A stretch of 64,000 bases of DNA from Parvularcula sp. LCG005 (GTDB lineage Bacteria; Pseudomonadota; Alphaproteobacteria; Caulobacterales; Parvularculaceae): NCBI RefSeq assembly GCF_032930845.1, contig NZ_CP136758.1, forward strand, positions 976,501-1,040,500. The letters run 5' to 3'. The notes beneath the pieces were generated by a model. It searched no databases, was not told the DNA's origin, and saw nothing but the letters and a program-made list of their open reading frames with translations. Below, piece by piece: positions 35,459 through 45,782 of the stretch; the stretch's first letter is position 1; each line of letters starts with the position of its first letter. The translations under genes were made by a program, and so were the position numbers.

Positions 35459-36955
35459 TTACACGCCCCCTCTCAGGATACAGGCCCGGGCGGCGTCATA
35501 GGCGGCGCTCAGGGCCTTTTCATCAAACCGCGATGCCCCGCCATAGCGTGCATCCACTTCGGCCTCCGCTGCCGCCACATCCTCGTCAGACAGGCGGCCC
35601 CCGGCGATCTCATCGGCAATCATGGCATCATCCTCGGCCAGGCGCGCCCGCATGGCGTCCAGCTGCTCGGTCACTTCACCCTCACCAAACCGCACCGCGC
35701 CGCCGGTTTCGGCCTCCACCTGCTCAGCGAACGAGACGGGGTCCTCTTTTGGCGGGCGCGGCGGCAGGTCGCCATAGGGTGTTTCACGTGAATCACGCCC
35801 CGGGGCAGGGCGGTCCGGTGTGACGCCCTCATCATCGATCGCGCGGCGGATCACATCGGCCACATCGACCGGCTCGCCGTCCAGCATCTGGTCCATGGCC
35901 TCGACAAAGGCCCGCTGCCGGATGATGGCGGCTTTCATCTTGATCCGCTGCGCCGCGGCCACCTCGTCATAGGGGACAATGGCCCGCTGACCGTCGGGAC
36001 CTGCCGGGACCAGCTCGCGGCTTTCCTCGCGCAGCAACCGGCGGCCCGCGCCCTCGTCACCGATCCGCTCCCGAACGGAAAAATCCGCATCCAGCGGGTC
36101 CTCGATATCAATGGGGCGGTCAATAATGTCGGGCGCATCCAGCACCTCGTCAGCATAAACGCTGGCGTCGGGGCGGCGCTCCCCCTGGCGGGCGACGTCC
36201 GTGCCCGGCGGGGCGTCCGCCGAACCGTCACCGCCATCTGGGCGCGAACGGGGGCGAGACAGCGCGTCACCGACCAGGCCCGCCCCGGCGGTGAACGTCC
36301 CGCCCAACACGGTGCTGAAAAAGATATTGGCGAGGCTGTCCCCCAGATCATAGTCGCGCTGCTCACCTTGCAGCGCAGGCAACAGGAACGCCTCGGACGC
36401 CGCCGTAACAGTCGCAGCCTCCGCCGCCCCCCCGGCAAAGCGCGCCGCCGTTCTGGTCGCAATCCCGCCCTTGGCCAGGAAACCGGCGCGGGCCAGCCAG
36501 GTCTGCGGGATGAAAGTCGCGGCGATATTGACCGGGTCCGCCATAGCCCCGGTAAAGCCCGACGCCAGGCGGTCGAGATTGCCCGCGGCATCGGGGCCCA
36601 CGGCGTTGCGGTAAAGGATATCCTGCCGACGCTGCTCCCGGCGCTTGATCTCTGCCAGCTCCTGGGCCGTGCTTTCATAAACCGGCGCATCGAAGGTCAG
36701 GGCCCCATCCAGGCCATATTGCTCCTGGGCCGCTGCGGCGCTCAGCACCGGCAGGTCATCCCGCGCACCCGTCTGAAAATCGGCAAACTCGCGCCATTCA
36801 CGCGAATCCCGGCGCAGGCGCCGGACAGCGGTTGGCCCTATGCTTTCTTCAAAGGACTGGGCCCGCATGCTCGCTTCTGCGCGGCGCTCTGTGGGATAGA
36901 TTTCATTCTCGAGAACCCGGTCCCTTCGGCGCGGCGCGGTGCGAATTTTCGGCAT
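35459..36955 (-). CDS. Internal virion protein
   Basis: 498 aa. The N-terminus is basic, and a middle part has small-residue hydrophobic segments (FAGGAAEAATVTAASEAF, LGGTFTAGAGLVGDAL) able to insert in a membrane. The C-terminal half is acidic and Arg/Asp-rich. It lies between two other large internal virion candidates. The ATG overlaps the preceding stop by 1 bp. Role by context. Confidence 0.75.
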   Translation of the reverse strand: MPKIRTAPRRRDRVLENEIYPTERRAEASMRAQSFEESIGPTAVRRLRRDSREWREFADFQTGARDDLPVLSAAAAQEQYGLDGALTFDAPVYESTAQELAEIKRREQRRQDILYRNAVGPDAAGNLDRLASGFTGAMADPVNIAATFIPQTWLARAGFLAKGGIATRTAARFAGGAAEAATVTAASEAFLLPALQGEQRDYDLGDSLANIFFSTVLGGTFTAGAGLVGDALSRPRSRPDGGDGSADAPPGTDVARQGERRPDASVYADEVLDAPDIIDRPIDIEDPLDADFSVRERIGDEGAGRRLLREESRELVPAGPDGQRAIVPYDEVAAAQRIKMKAAIIRQRAFVEAMDQMLDGEPVDVADVIRRAIDDEGVTPDRPAPGRDSRETPYGDLPPRPPKEDPVSFAEQVEAETGGAVRFGEGEVTEQLDAMRARLAEDDAMIADEIAGGRLSDEDVAAAEAEVDARYGGASRFDEKALSAAYDAARACILRGGV

Positions 36956-38997
36956 TATTGACGCTCCTGCCCGCGCGCAACTAGGTCCTCATAGGTCCGC
37001 TCAACCATTTGGCCGGCGCGGTCGATGATCGGATTGCCCAGAGCGTCAACCAGCACCAGGCCGGTTTCATCGCCATTGGTGACCCAGATCGCTTCTGACC
37101 GGATCAGGTCGCGATATTCCGCCCGGCGGGCCTCAGGGGTGGGGGCGGTGCCCAGGGCATCGGACAGCCCGGCGGCCCCCCCGTCCAGAAGATCCTCGCG
37201 CACCCGGTCGCTGCCGCGACGCACCCGCCCCGCATGATAGCCGCGCGGGACGCGATAGGTGTCTTCGAAGGTATAGCCCTCCATCAGGGACCGCGTCGCC
37301 TCGCGCACGGCTTCGCGTTTTTTCATGCCTTCCTGCGCGACCAGATAGGCCGCCGTGGTGGTCAGCGTGTCGATCAGGCCCGCATTGGCCGCACTGCCAT
37401 CGGGGGCATAGGCCAGCGTATCGGTCAGGGGCTCCAACTCGCGGACAATGTCGCTGCGCAGATCGTTCCGGTCCATGACCGGGACCAGCTTGTTGACGTC
37501 CGCCTCCTGATCCTTCGCCCGGGCAATTCGCGTTGACAGGACGGTGTCGTCGGACGTCCATTCCAGAATGCGCGCAAACTCGGGCAATCCGGCCTCAGCC
37601 AGCTCCGCCATGACGCGCGGGCTCTCGCGCCCATAGGTCTGGGGCAGGGACGCGACCAGGTCCCGAATGGCGGCCGCCCGCTCACCCGGGGCGGCATCCA
37701 GCGCCTCATTGACCCGCGCCTGGGCCACATCAACCGGCAGCAACCGTTGTTGGTCCTCCGGCACATCGCCCGCCGTCTGGGCGGCGCGCGCATAATTGGC
37801 GTAGAGCTCGAATTGCCGGGCCGGGTCGCCCGCGTCGCCCGACAGTGCGTCCTGGAATGCCCGGAACGCCGCGCCTGCGGTCGGGTCGGTCTGCAGGTAA
37901 TAGCGCGATGGATCGTCAAGCCGCTCCTTGCGCACCTGCTCGGCCCGTCGCACCGCCCCCTCGTAAATGCCCGCCCGGGCGCTGTAACCGCGTGATCCCG
38001 GGGCAGGGGCCAGCTGCGCAATCGCCTCGCCCATCTGGGACAGGCTCATCTTGTCAAAATGCGCCGTGGCGGCATGGGTCTCATCCGCCACAACCGCATT
38101 CTCATAATACCGCGCCGCGTCATCTGGTCCGAGAATGTCCTCGATCTCACGGATGTCGAGTCCCTGCAGACCAACGCCCGTGGCGGCCCGGCTCGCCAGG
38201 TCATCGGCCATCATGCCCCGCAGCGCGACGCTGCGCACCGCACGATAACGCTGGTCCTGCGCATCCTTTTCAGCTTCCCGCCTGCGGATTTCACGATCGG
38301 CGGCATTCAGCGCCTGGTCCAGCTGCGGGGCGCTGGCCCGGTCCGTGAACCGGCCCGCCTCGATTTCCCGCTTCAGTCCATACGGGTCGCGACGCACCAG
38401 GCCGTCCAGCTCGGCCCCGACAATCTTGCTGCGTTCCTCGGCAATAAACCGCGCCCGGTGCGGGCCCGGAATGTTCTCGGCCAGCTCCGCCAGGCGCTCC
38501 TCGGCCACCGGCGCCTGGGACGGGTCCACCAGCACCATGGCCCCCAACGTGCGGGCAGTGTCCTGGGTCTGGGCATAGGCGTATTGCGCCGTTCGGGCCC
38601 GCTCGACCTCCTGCGCCGCGCCGCGCACGCGCAGCGCTTCGGTGTCCATCCGCTCAAGATAGAGGTTTCTGACGCGCTCGTTCTGAATGCTGTCGGCCCG
38701 GGCCGTCCACTGGTCCCTGAACCGCCGTTCTTGCCGTTCGGCAAAGCCCGGCGCAGCGCCATCATATTCGGCACTCGCTGCGTCAAAGGCGTTCGCTTCT
38801 TCCAGCGCGCCCTCGGTCAGGGATTTCTGCAGCAGGGCATTATCTGCGCGGTCCCGGCGGATCGCGATAGCCTCGGCCACATCACGCACCCCGGCAGCAA
38901 GACCGCTTGCGTAATTCCCGCTGCCGCCGCCACTGGTCGCCGTTGTGATCAGGCTGCCCGACCGCTGCCCCCGCGCGCGCGTGCCAATCTGGGCCAT
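36955..38997 (-). CDS. Internal virion protein
   Basis: 680 aa, almost entirely helical, rich in Ala, Arg and Glu (EEANAFDAASAEYDGAAPGFAERQERRFRDQW), with a Gly/Ser-rich N-terminus. Comparable in place and composition to T7-type gp15-like proteins. The start overlaps the upstream stop. No enzymatic motif seen. Confidence 0.75.
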   Translation of the reverse strand: MAQIGTRARGQRSGSLITTATSGGGSGNYASGLAAGVRDVAEAIAIRRDRADNALLQKSLTEGALEEANAFDAASAEYDGAAPGFAERQERRFRDQWTARADSIQNERVRNLYLERMDTEALRVRGAAQEVERARTAQYAYAQTQDTARTLGAMVLVDPSQAPVAEERLAELAENIPGPHRARFIAEERSKIVGAELDGLVRRDPYGLKREIEAGRFTDRASAPQLDQALNAADREIRRREAEKDAQDQRYRAVRSVALRGMMADDLASRAATGVGLQGLDIREIEDILGPDDAARYYENAVVADETHAATAHFDKMSLSQMGEAIAQLAPAPGSRGYSARAGIYEGAVRRAEQVRKERLDDPSRYYLQTDPTAGAAFRAFQDALSGDAGDPARQFELYANYARAAQTAGDVPEDQQRLLPVDVAQARVNEALDAAPGERAAAIRDLVASLPQTYGRESPRVMAELAEAGLPEFARILEWTSDDTVLSTRIARAKDQEADVNKLVPVMDRNDLRSDIVRELEPLTDTLAYAPDGSAANAGLIDTLTTTAAYLVAQEGMKKREAVREATRSLMEGYTFEDTYRVPRGYHAGRVRRGSDRVREDLLDGGAAGLSDALGTAPTPEARRAEYRDLIRSEAIWVTNGDETGLVLVDALGNPIIDRAGQMVERTYEDLVARGQERQ

Positions 38998-39449
38998 CAG
39001 GCACCCCCTCTCTGGCCCGCCGCCGCAATCTGGGCCCCGGCGGACAGCAAGCTGCCCGTGCCGTCCAGCGTGCCTTTCAGCAGCGACTGACGGCCCCTTA
39101 TGCGGGTTTCCCAGGCTTCGGTTTTCAGCGCGGCGGCCCGGCGGCCCGCCTCATATCGCGCCCGCTGCCCGTCCAGGGCGAAACTGGTGGCGATTGATCC
39201 CAGCGCGTCATTGACGGTCCCATCAACGGCAAAGCCCGATCCCCCGGCGGCGGCAATGGCCGCGCCCTGTTCACGGCGGCTGTCCTGGGCAATCAATTCC
39301 GCATCCAGCGCGCCCAATTTGCGGGATTCAGCGGCATCACTCAGAAGACGCGCCGACTGGCGGTCCGCAAACCGCTTGTTACTGACCCCCTGGGAGAACG
39401 ATCCGACGGCGGAAACAACCGACGCGGCAACGGCAAGGGCGGTGCTCAT
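38997..39449 (-). CDS. Small internal virion protein
   Basis: 150 aa, Ala/Gly-rich and helical (STALAVAASVVSAVGSFSQGVSNKRFADRQ), with a hydrophobic N-terminus like T7 gp14-type proteins. The ATG at 39449 overlaps the upstream stop (ATGA), which rules out longer in-frame starts. Confidence 0.7.
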   Translation of the reverse strand: MSTALAVAASVVSAVGSFSQGVSNKRFADRQSARLLSDAAESRKLGALDAELIAQDSRREQGAAIAAAGGSGFAVDGTVNDALGSIATSFALDGQRARYEAGRRAAALKTEAWETRIRGRQSLLKGTLDGTGSLLSAGAQIAAAGQRGGA

Positions 39450-39898
39450 GGCAGATACTCCATCAGGATTTCCGTGTGCGGACCGGCCCGGCGGCGCGCT
39501 TCGGCATAGGGGGCGAACCCCAGAAAGGTCAGGAACCGCTGGCCTGCCGGAAAGTCGGCGAGGCACGAGGCTTCGATACGGGTCAGGGACCAGTCACGGA
39601 CCGCCTCCGCCAGCTGCTCACGGATGGCCGTCACCACCATGCGGGTCGCGCGCGGGTCCGGCTCGGCGAACATCGCCCAGGCTTCCGCCAGATGGGCGCG
39701 CTGCAGGAAAAGCCCGGCGCTGGCAATGGGACGGCCATTCCGGCACAGCGTCCGGGCGCGGACCATGTCGGGGGAGGGGGCGCGATCAAGAAGGCCGTGA
39801 TGGATTGTCAGGTCGCTGAACACCTGCAATTCAGCGCGCGGACGAACCGCGCGCCAGTCACCCGCCCAGTAGGGGCGCAAGGAAAGATCAGTCTTCAT
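39446..39898 (-). CDS. GNAT-like virion-associated protein (T7 gp13-like position)
   Basis: 150 aa. The fold pattern of GNAT acetyltransferases is visible: MVRARTLCRNGRPIASAGLF (beta strands 2-3) and IEASCLADFPAGQRFLTFLGF (helix and strand near the CoA site). T7 gp13, an assembly factor for internal virion proteins, occupies the same place downstream of the nozzle gene. The ATG at 39898 is preferred over the TTG at 39907; it overlaps the nozzle gene by 11 bp. Confidence 0.7.
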   Translation of the reverse strand: MKTDLSLRPYWAGDWRAVRPRAELQVFSDLTIHHGLLDRAPSPDMVRARTLCRNGRPIASAGLFLQRAHLAEAWAMFAEPDPRATRMVVTAIREQLAEAVRDWSLTRIEASCLADFPAGQRFLTFLGFAPYAEARRRAGPHTEILMEYLP

Positions 39899-42347
39899 TG
39901 GTTTCAAGACCTACCTTCATGCCCAGCACCGTGGCGGCAAATGGCTGGTTGTGAATGATCTCAATAGCCATCCCCAGCTTGGACCGGCCCGATTGCGGGG
40001 TAAAGCGGTAACTGCCCGTCTGGGGTGTCGGGGCCTGTCCTGTCACTTCGTCCGTATGGTAAGGAACGATCGTCACCGCCGGGCGGGCCGTCTGCCGCTC
40101 CTCATTATCGATCCGCAGGCATCCGCCGACCATGTCCCGGTACTGAATGAAGACTTCCGTGACATTGACCGATTCCCCGCGCGACGTGCCGATCGGGGTC
40201 GGCACCACCAGCGGCATGGACTTCATGACCGCGCCATAGCTGTCACCAGCCACCACCTTGGCGGCGGGATATTCAAGTGTGAATGATCCGGCCACGGCAC
40301 TTATGTCGCCGCAGTCCACCCCATCCACAAGACAGCGCAACGGGCCATCGCCCCGGCCTGGCACGGTGAAGTCGGTGCGCGGCAGGACCCAGCGATGGGT
40401 CGGGCCCATGGCGGGCACGTCGTCACTCAGCTGAACGCTGGCCGTGTCGCCATCAATATCGATAATCGTCGCGCGATAGACGCGCAGGCTTTTTGGCGCG
40501 ACGGAATTGGCCACCTCGTCCCGCCACCAGATTTCATCGTTTGTTGTTGCGCCGACCAGCCATCCTGCGGGGCCGGTCAGGTCGACGGTGTCTCCCATTT
40601 CACCGGCGGCAGGGGTCAGCAGCTTGGCCTTGTCCCGGTTCCACAGATCGATAATGGCCGCGCCGTCCACATAGACCTGGTCCTCGGGAAACTCACTCGC
40701 GCGCCGCCAGGGGCGATGCAGGCGATAGAACCGGCGCTGACTGCCCCGGCGCACCACGGCGACCAGATCGTCGAACTTGTCCGCGCCTGGAATGGCCGCA
40801 ATGGCCTCGACGAACACATCACCGCCCATGGACCGGCGCGCAAACGCAACGATGTTTTCCTGCCGGTCATAGGTCAGGACGTACAGGCTCCCGTCGTCCC
40901 GCCTGATCCACACCTGCTTGTTAGGGCGGGACAGGACGGCCAGCTGGGCAATACTCACATCCCCCACCTGTTCAGCCCGGATCATCAGGTCGCGCGGATC
41001 GCGCTCCGCCTCCTGCATCACATGCTCGAAAATACGGGTCTGGTCGGGAGAGACGTACAGAATGGCGTCTTGTAGCACGGCGGGCGGGACGTCCGCAGAG
41101 CCTTCCGTGGTCACGGTGCGGGCCACGATACCGCCGGGGTTGGGCGTGATGGGCTCGTCAATGGTGGGGCCCGAAATACGCTTCACCACCTGTTCAGTGC
41201 CCGCATAAAGCCGCTCATGGCTCACCAGCCACAGGATCGGGTTGACCTCACCATCGGCCAGGGTGCGGCGCACGCCATCGTCATCGGCAACGACGCCAAA
41301 CCCGGTGGACGGACGAAAACTCGCGCTGTCCGGCCCATAATCAGCCACCCGGGACAGGGCAATGCCGTCGGGCTCGGCAGCGCTGCCCGCCAGGATCACC
41401 CGCTCATCATGGATCGTCCCGACCGATGGAAAGCCTTGACGCCCTGAAAACATCCCCTCGCGCCAATAGGTCGTGGGCGACGTGGATGGCAGGGCCCGCT
41501 GGACAACACCCGTGGCGAGGCGCGGGTTGGCGACCGACGTGATGCGCACGGACCCGGCGCCATCATGCAGGAAGGTCCAGGAGACGCTGCCGTCGGATAT
41601 TGTGCCTTCCGTGTGCAGCGGCTGGTTGGACCCGGTCGTGCCGCCATTGACAGCCCTGTAGACCTTGCCATCGCTGACCCGCTGCTCATTGATCGCGACG
41701 CCTTCGGCCTTCGCCTGCCAGGCGTCGCCAGAGAAATACTCCTCCGGCGTGCCAATCTGGAACAGCCCACCCACATGGCCAGGATCAAACACATCGTCGC
41801 TCGCGGTGATCGTGACGCTGGCCCCCAGCGCAATGCCGGACGCCGCCAGCGTCACGCCGTCATTGCGGTAATCCAGCCAGGGCCCGTCTTCGATCGCCCA
41901 TTCCACCAGTCGCCAGTCATCTTCGGCATAGCGCTGCAGCGCCTGCAGGGGATATTTATAGGTCGTGCTCGACATGAAAACGACGTCAGCGGACTGCCAA
42001 TAGCGCACGGCATCCAGGTCCGCCTCCACAAACGGGGCGTCCAGCGCCATGATCTCGACCAGGGACACCGAATCCCGCACGACGATTTTCAGGTCGGTCA
42101 GCTCGATCCAGTAGGTTTCCCGGCGGTTGAAACGGAACGGGATCAGGCGGGATTTTTTGCCATTGGCGAATGTCGCGCCCAGATCCACAAAACCCGGGCA
42201 TTTCTCCGCGCCTGCCGTTAGTTTTGGCAGCCATCCATCAAGGATTTGCGCCCCTTCAAAATAGGGCTGGATATCCTCGCGGATGATCAGGTCCGGCGAC
42301 AGCTCACCCGCCCGCAGGGAGGATTGCAGAATGGCCTGTTTGCCCAT
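39888..42347 (-). CDS. Tail tubular protein B (nozzle, T7 gp12-like)
   Basis: 819 aa, beta-rich throughout. The N-terminus LRAGELSPDLIIREDIQPYFEGA...LPKLTAGAEKCPGF has the ...GELSP...G...PGF pattern of podovirus nozzle and stabiliser proteins. It follows the tail tube A gene in the usual order and is about the expected length for gp12-type proteins. It forms the end of the short tail. Confidence 0.85.
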   Translation of the reverse strand: MGKQAILQSSLRAGELSPDLIIREDIQPYFEGAQILDGWLPKLTAGAEKCPGFVDLGATFANGKKSRLIPFRFNRRETYWIELTDLKIVVRDSVSLVEIMALDAPFVEADLDAVRYWQSADVVFMSSTTYKYPLQALQRYAEDDWRLVEWAIEDGPWLDYRNDGVTLAASGIALGASVTITASDDVFDPGHVGGLFQIGTPEEYFSGDAWQAKAEGVAINEQRVSDGKVYRAVNGGTTGSNQPLHTEGTISDGSVSWTFLHDGAGSVRITSVANPRLATGVVQRALPSTSPTTYWREGMFSGRQGFPSVGTIHDERVILAGSAAEPDGIALSRVADYGPDSASFRPSTGFGVVADDDGVRRTLADGEVNPILWLVSHERLYAGTEQVVKRISGPTIDEPITPNPGGIVARTVTTEGSADVPPAVLQDAILYVSPDQTRIFEHVMQEAERDPRDLMIRAEQVGDVSIAQLAVLSRPNKQVWIRRDDGSLYVLTYDRQENIVAFARRSMGGDVFVEAIAAIPGADKFDDLVAVVRRGSQRRFYRLHRPWRRASEFPEDQVYVDGAAIIDLWNRDKAKLLTPAAGEMGDTVDLTGPAGWLVGATTNDEIWWRDEVANSVAPKSLRVYRATIIDIDGDTASVQLSDDVPAMGPTHRWVLPRTDFTVPGRGDGPLRCLVDGVDCGDISAVAGSFTLEYPAAKVVAGDSYGAVMKSMPLVVPTPIGTSRGESVNVTEVFIQYRDMVGGCLRIDNEERQTARPAVTIVPYHTDEVTGQAPTPQTGSYRFTPQSGRSKLGMAIEIIHNQPFAATVLGMKVGLETNED

Positions 42348-43024
42348 CAGTCGCCACCGATCAGGGGCTGACGATGATCCGCGCCCGCCATGACTTCCAG
42401 CACCCTGGACCGCCGGGCCCGGCGCGCTGACGTCTGGGAGACTTCGGCCATGAAGGCGCGGCGCTCTTCATCCTCATAGATCGCATACATCTTGTCCCGC
42501 TCCCGGGCCCCGGCCCCTTTGAAGCGGGCATACCGGAACGCGAGGCGGGCAGAGATGGCGGAACGCAGCAGCGGCGCGCCAATCAGCGCCTGGGGGTCCA
42601 CGCGATCGACATATTCAAGAATGATGACGCCGCCCCGGTCCGCCACCTCCACAAACTGGCCCATTCGGGCAAAATGCACATGCTCATCACTGTCCCGGCG
42701 GCACACACGGATGATCCGCAGGCAGCTTTCCGGGATGCGATACCAGGACACCCCCATGATTTCAGCACCATCGGGCTGGTCCGACGCATTGGCGGTTAGG
42801 GCCAGGCGGGTCGTGGCGGAGGGCCAGGCCCGGGCGGCCAGCACCTCGTCATAGGCATCATCGAACAGGCGCGCCAGGTCGCGCGCAAAGCTATCCCCCG
42901 ACACGTCACCGGGGCCGGGCAGCGTGTCAACCAGCTCGGTCGTGATCAGCGCCAGCGCATTATTGACGATCGTTTCCTTGCTGGACCGATCATCAGCACC
43001 GAGATTGCCGGGGGATTGCGTCAT
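42347..43024 (-). CDS. Tail tubular protein A (gatekeeper, T7 gp11-like)
   Basis: 225 aa, mixed alpha and beta (NNALALITTELVDTLPG...DLARLFDDAYDEVLAARAWPSA), typical of podovirus gp11 adaptors that sit under the portal. It precedes the nozzle gene, with a 1-bp overlap of stop and start. Assignment by pattern, size and gene order. Confidence 0.8.
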   Translation of the reverse strand: MTQSPGNLGADDRSSKETIVNNALALITTELVDTLPGPGDVSGDSFARDLARLFDDAYDEVLAARAWPSATTRLALTANASDQPDGAEIMGVSWYRIPESCLRIIRVCRRDSDEHVHFARMGQFVEVADRGGVIILEYVDRVDPQALIGAPLLRSAISARLAFRYARFKGAGARERDKMYAIYEDEERRAFMAEVSQTSARRARRSRVLEVMAGADHRQPLIGGD

Positions 43025-43030
43025 GGTCTA

Positions 43031-43276
43031 TCAGTCTCCGAAAATTTCAGCGTGCCGCTTTTCGGCCAATTGGCGGATCGCGGACTTGAAGTCTTCCGCG
43101 CTCGGCACTTCGCCCTTGGCTTCCAGGCTGGTCAGCAGGGCGGGGTTGATCCCCATATGCTTGCCCACATCGGCGGCGGTAAAGCCCAGCTTCGTGCGCA
43201 GTTCCTGCACTTCAGCATAGGGGCCCTTCGGCTTGTCGTCGGCGGCGGTTTCGGTCTGTGGTTGTTGGTCGGTCAT
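43031..43276 (-). CDS. Small virion-region protein, unknown
   Basis: 81 aa beginning MTDQQPQTETAADDKPKGPY, then a helical region (EVQELRTKLGFTAADVGKHMGINPALLTSLEAKGE) that resembles a short helix-turn-helix. The start at 43276 follows GAGGGGCAAGAGGGTG. It may be a decoration or accessory protein. Function unknown. Confidence 0.6.
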   Translation of the reverse strand: MTDQQPQTETAADDKPKGPYAEVQELRTKLGFTAADVGKHMGINPALLTSLEAKGEVPSAEDFKSAIRQLAEKRHAEIFGD

Positions 43277-43368
43277 ATCACCCTCTTGCCCCTCTTGATG
43301 AATGACGGTGCGCCCGGCCCGAGGGGGAAAAACCGGGCGCACCGATCAGGCGGGGAAGCCCCGACCGA

Positions 43369-43824
43369 TTAGCGGTCCACCAGCAGAAGCGACACCGTCA
43401 CTTTTGCGTCCGCGCTGACGGCGGCGGACCGAATGGTGAAAAACAGCTCAAGGTCTGTCAGCGGGTCTTCCGTGTACCCCAGCAATTGCCAGATCGGCAC
43501 GCCCATGACGGCGGCCCCCAGCTCAAACTCATCCGCGGCACTGACGTCCACGCCATCAAGGATGCCGTCCTCGTCATTGGTCCCGCCAAAATCCATGGTG
43601 ACGCCGGTGCCCATGGCCTCGACGTAAATCTTGGACTGCGGCAGCAGGTAGGCGGACGAATTGATCAGCCCCAGGCACAGACGGTCCGCAACAGCGGTTT
43701 CGTCAGGCACCACGACACAGTCCTGCATCGGGGCAATCTGGCCACCATAGAAGGCGGACGGGGCATATTGCGGCGGGGTCTGGAGCGTCAGCCCCTTGAT
43801 ATTCGGAAAATTGATATCAGCCAT
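43369..43824 (-). CDS. Putative head decoration or minor structural protein
   Basis: 151 aa, beta-rich (GLTLQTPPQYAPSAFYGGQIAPMQDCVVVPD), directly downstream of the major capsid gene. That position often holds head-decoration or stabilising proteins. No specific family recognised. Confidence 0.65.
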   Translation of the reverse strand: MADINFPNIKGLTLQTPPQYAPSAFYGGQIAPMQDCVVVPDETAVADRLCLGLINSSAYLLPQSKIYVEAMGTGVTMDFGGTNDEDGILDGVDVSAADEFELGAAVMGVPIWQLLGYTEDPLTDLELFFTIRSAAVSADAKVTVSLLLVDR

Positions 43825-43892
43825 TTTAATGGGCTCCTATATGATCTTGGGGGACAGGCGCACCATGCGCCCGTCCATTCGTGTTCAGATGA

Positions 43893-44855
43893 TCAGGCTT
43901 TGCACTTGATCAGGAGAAGCGCCTCATCATAGATGCGCGCGCCGCCCACTTCCCACTCAGCATAGGCATGCCAGTTCCAGCGGCGTTCCTGCATCCGCTC
44001 GACCATGGGGCGTTTCAAGACCCGCTTACGGTGAATGGCGACGGACTTTGCAACGCACAGCACCCATTCTTCGTTCGCACCCAGATCGAAGCCCAGCTCC
44101 TGCGCAATCGTGCTCAGCTCCTCATAGGGGCGATATTCAAAGCCCTGCCAGCGGCCCGGCTCCCCGGCGACCAGCGATTTGACCACATTGGTGTCAGCGC
44201 TGGACAGCTTTTCGTCATTGGTCAGATGCGCCAGCTGCGTTTCCGACGCGATGCAGGTCATGGGGCCCATGACATAGCGGGAGCGCAGAATTTTCCGTGC
44301 CGACTGCATCTTGGATGATGTCAGCGGTGTCTCCCCCGATCCACCAAGATTAAACTCATGACTGTCAATCGGAATGACATTCCCGGTTTTCGGATTGCCG
44401 GGAGGCACATTTGTCAGGGTCAGGGTGTTCGGGTTCGTCAGGTTCTTGCCCGACATGGACTTGCCCAGGATTGAATGGATCACCCGCTCATCATCCGCGC
44501 GGGCAATGGCCATGTTCTGCTCCATCAACAGGTCCGACGTCGGGTCGGTCACGGAGGATTTGACCCGGTCAATGTCCGGTCCAAGGTCATCCATGACGTC
44601 GTACGCCTCAAAATGCCCACCCCGACGACGACGGGCCGCTCTGTGGCCTTCTGGGGTGCGGCCATCATGATCCTTGCGTTTATTGACGCGGGACTTGCCG
44701 ACCAGGTCCTTGGAGAAGGATTCCCCCGGCTCACTATAGTTGAAATTCTCGTCGATCACGCCAACGAGGCGGCGCTCTCTCTGCTGGTTTTCATGGCCAA
44801 GATTGCGCTCATAGGCGCGGATATAGTGCTCTTCCAGTACATTGGCTTCGGGCAT
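43893..44855 (-). CDS. Major capsid protein
   Basis: 320 aa. Directly follows the scaffold gene. It has the mixed alpha/beta make-up of HK97-fold shell proteins: a long helix near SKMQSARKILRSR, then MTCIASETQLAHL, and a beta-rich C-terminus (WHAYAEWEVGGARIYDEALLLIKCKA). The ATG at 44855 starts MPEANVLEEHYIRAYERN; the upstream TTG at 44882 lacks support. Position and length make the call likely. Confidence 0.8.
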   Translation of the reverse strand: MPEANVLEEHYIRAYERNLGHENQQRERRLVGVIDENFNYSEPGESFSKDLVGKSRVNKRKDHDGRTPEGHRAARRRRGGHFEAYDVMDDLGPDIDRVKSSVTDPTSDLLMEQNMAIARADDERVIHSILGKSMSGKNLTNPNTLTLTNVPPGNPKTGNVIPIDSHEFNLGGSGETPLTSSKMQSARKILRSRYVMGPMTCIASETQLAHLTNDEKLSSADTNVVKSLVAGEPGRWQGFEYRPYEELSTIAQELGFDLGANEEWVLCVAKSVAIHRKRVLKRPMVERMQERRWNWHAYAEWEVGGARIYDEALLLIKCKA

Positions 44856-44900
44856 GGGTTTCTCTTTTTCCGTTCCGAACAACCCCTCGTTCAGATATGG

Positions 44901-45782
44901 TTAGCGGCCTTCCGCGTCGGTCAGCCGTTTGATCAGTGCAAGGCGTTCAGTGACCGCATATTTATGATCCCTGTGCGATGGATCATCGATGGCCGCCGCA
45001 TATTTTCCCTCAAAATCATTGAGCGCCTCCGTTGCCTCGGCGACGGTCTGGCGCGGCAGTGATTCCCGACGGGACAGGCCTTCCAGCGCGCCGGGCTCCA
45101 TGGTCGCGGCGGCATAGTCGTGCATCAGCTTGATGAAGGCCGGATTGTTGCCCGCGCCCGACTGCTCGAGAAAGTCGACCAGCTCGTCGGGCTGGTCCTG
45201 CACAAACGCCTGGACCATTTTCAGATTGCCCTCATAATTGCCTCCCCACTCCTTGCGCAGGGCGGCCTCGCCTTCCTCCTGACGCTGACGGTCCTGCACT
45301 TCCATGGCTTCCTGCTGTGCCGTCAGCATGGATTTCTGCAGTTCGGCGACGCCCTTCACCTGCGCGGGGTTCAGGCCCAGATCATGCAGCCCCTTCATGA
45401 CACCGGCCTTTTCCTCATCATTGGAAAAGACCAGCCCCTCGGGGATTTCATACGCATCGGGACTGTCTGGACGCCCCATTTTGGCAAAGATGGCCGCCAT
45501 TTTCTGGTCGCGCTCCGGGTCATCATCCCGGGGCAGTTCAAGCAGCCGGTCTTTCGGCGCGCCCAGCTGCGCTTCCAGCACTTTCAGCTGACGGAATGCA
45601 TCGGCAGGCTCCTTGATCGCATTGTTTTCCGCATAGGCCCGCGCATCGTCGTCAAGCCCGTCCAGAAAGGTCGGGGCAGGGGCGGGGGTGGCGGCAGCCG
45701 CCGGGGCACTATCGGGGGCGGTCTCTTGCGGTGCTGCGGTTTCGGCAGGCGTTGCATCGGTCGCTTTTTCGGTGTCACTCAT
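44901..45782 (-). CDS. Capsid scaffolding protein
   Basis: 293 aa, acidic, with an Ala/Pro-rich disordered N-terminus (about 1-40), a helical middle (LQKSMLTAQQEAMEVQDRQRQEEGEAALRKEW) and a charged end. Typical of podovirus scaffolds, and it sits between portal and capsid genes. Confidence 0.8.
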   Translation of the reverse strand: MSDTEKATDATPAETAAPQETAPDSAPAAAATPAPAPTFLDGLDDDARAYAENNAIKEPADAFRQLKVLEAQLGAPKDRLLELPRDDDPERDQKMAAIFAKMGRPDSPDAYEIPEGLVFSNDEEKAGVMKGLHDLGLNPAQVKGVAELQKSMLTAQQEAMEVQDRQRQEEGEAALRKEWGGNYEGNLKMVQAFVQDQPDELVDFLEQSGAGNNPAFIKLMHDYAAATMEPGALEGLSRRESLPRQTVAEATEALNDFEGKYAAAIDDPSHRDHKYAVTERLALIKRLTDAEGR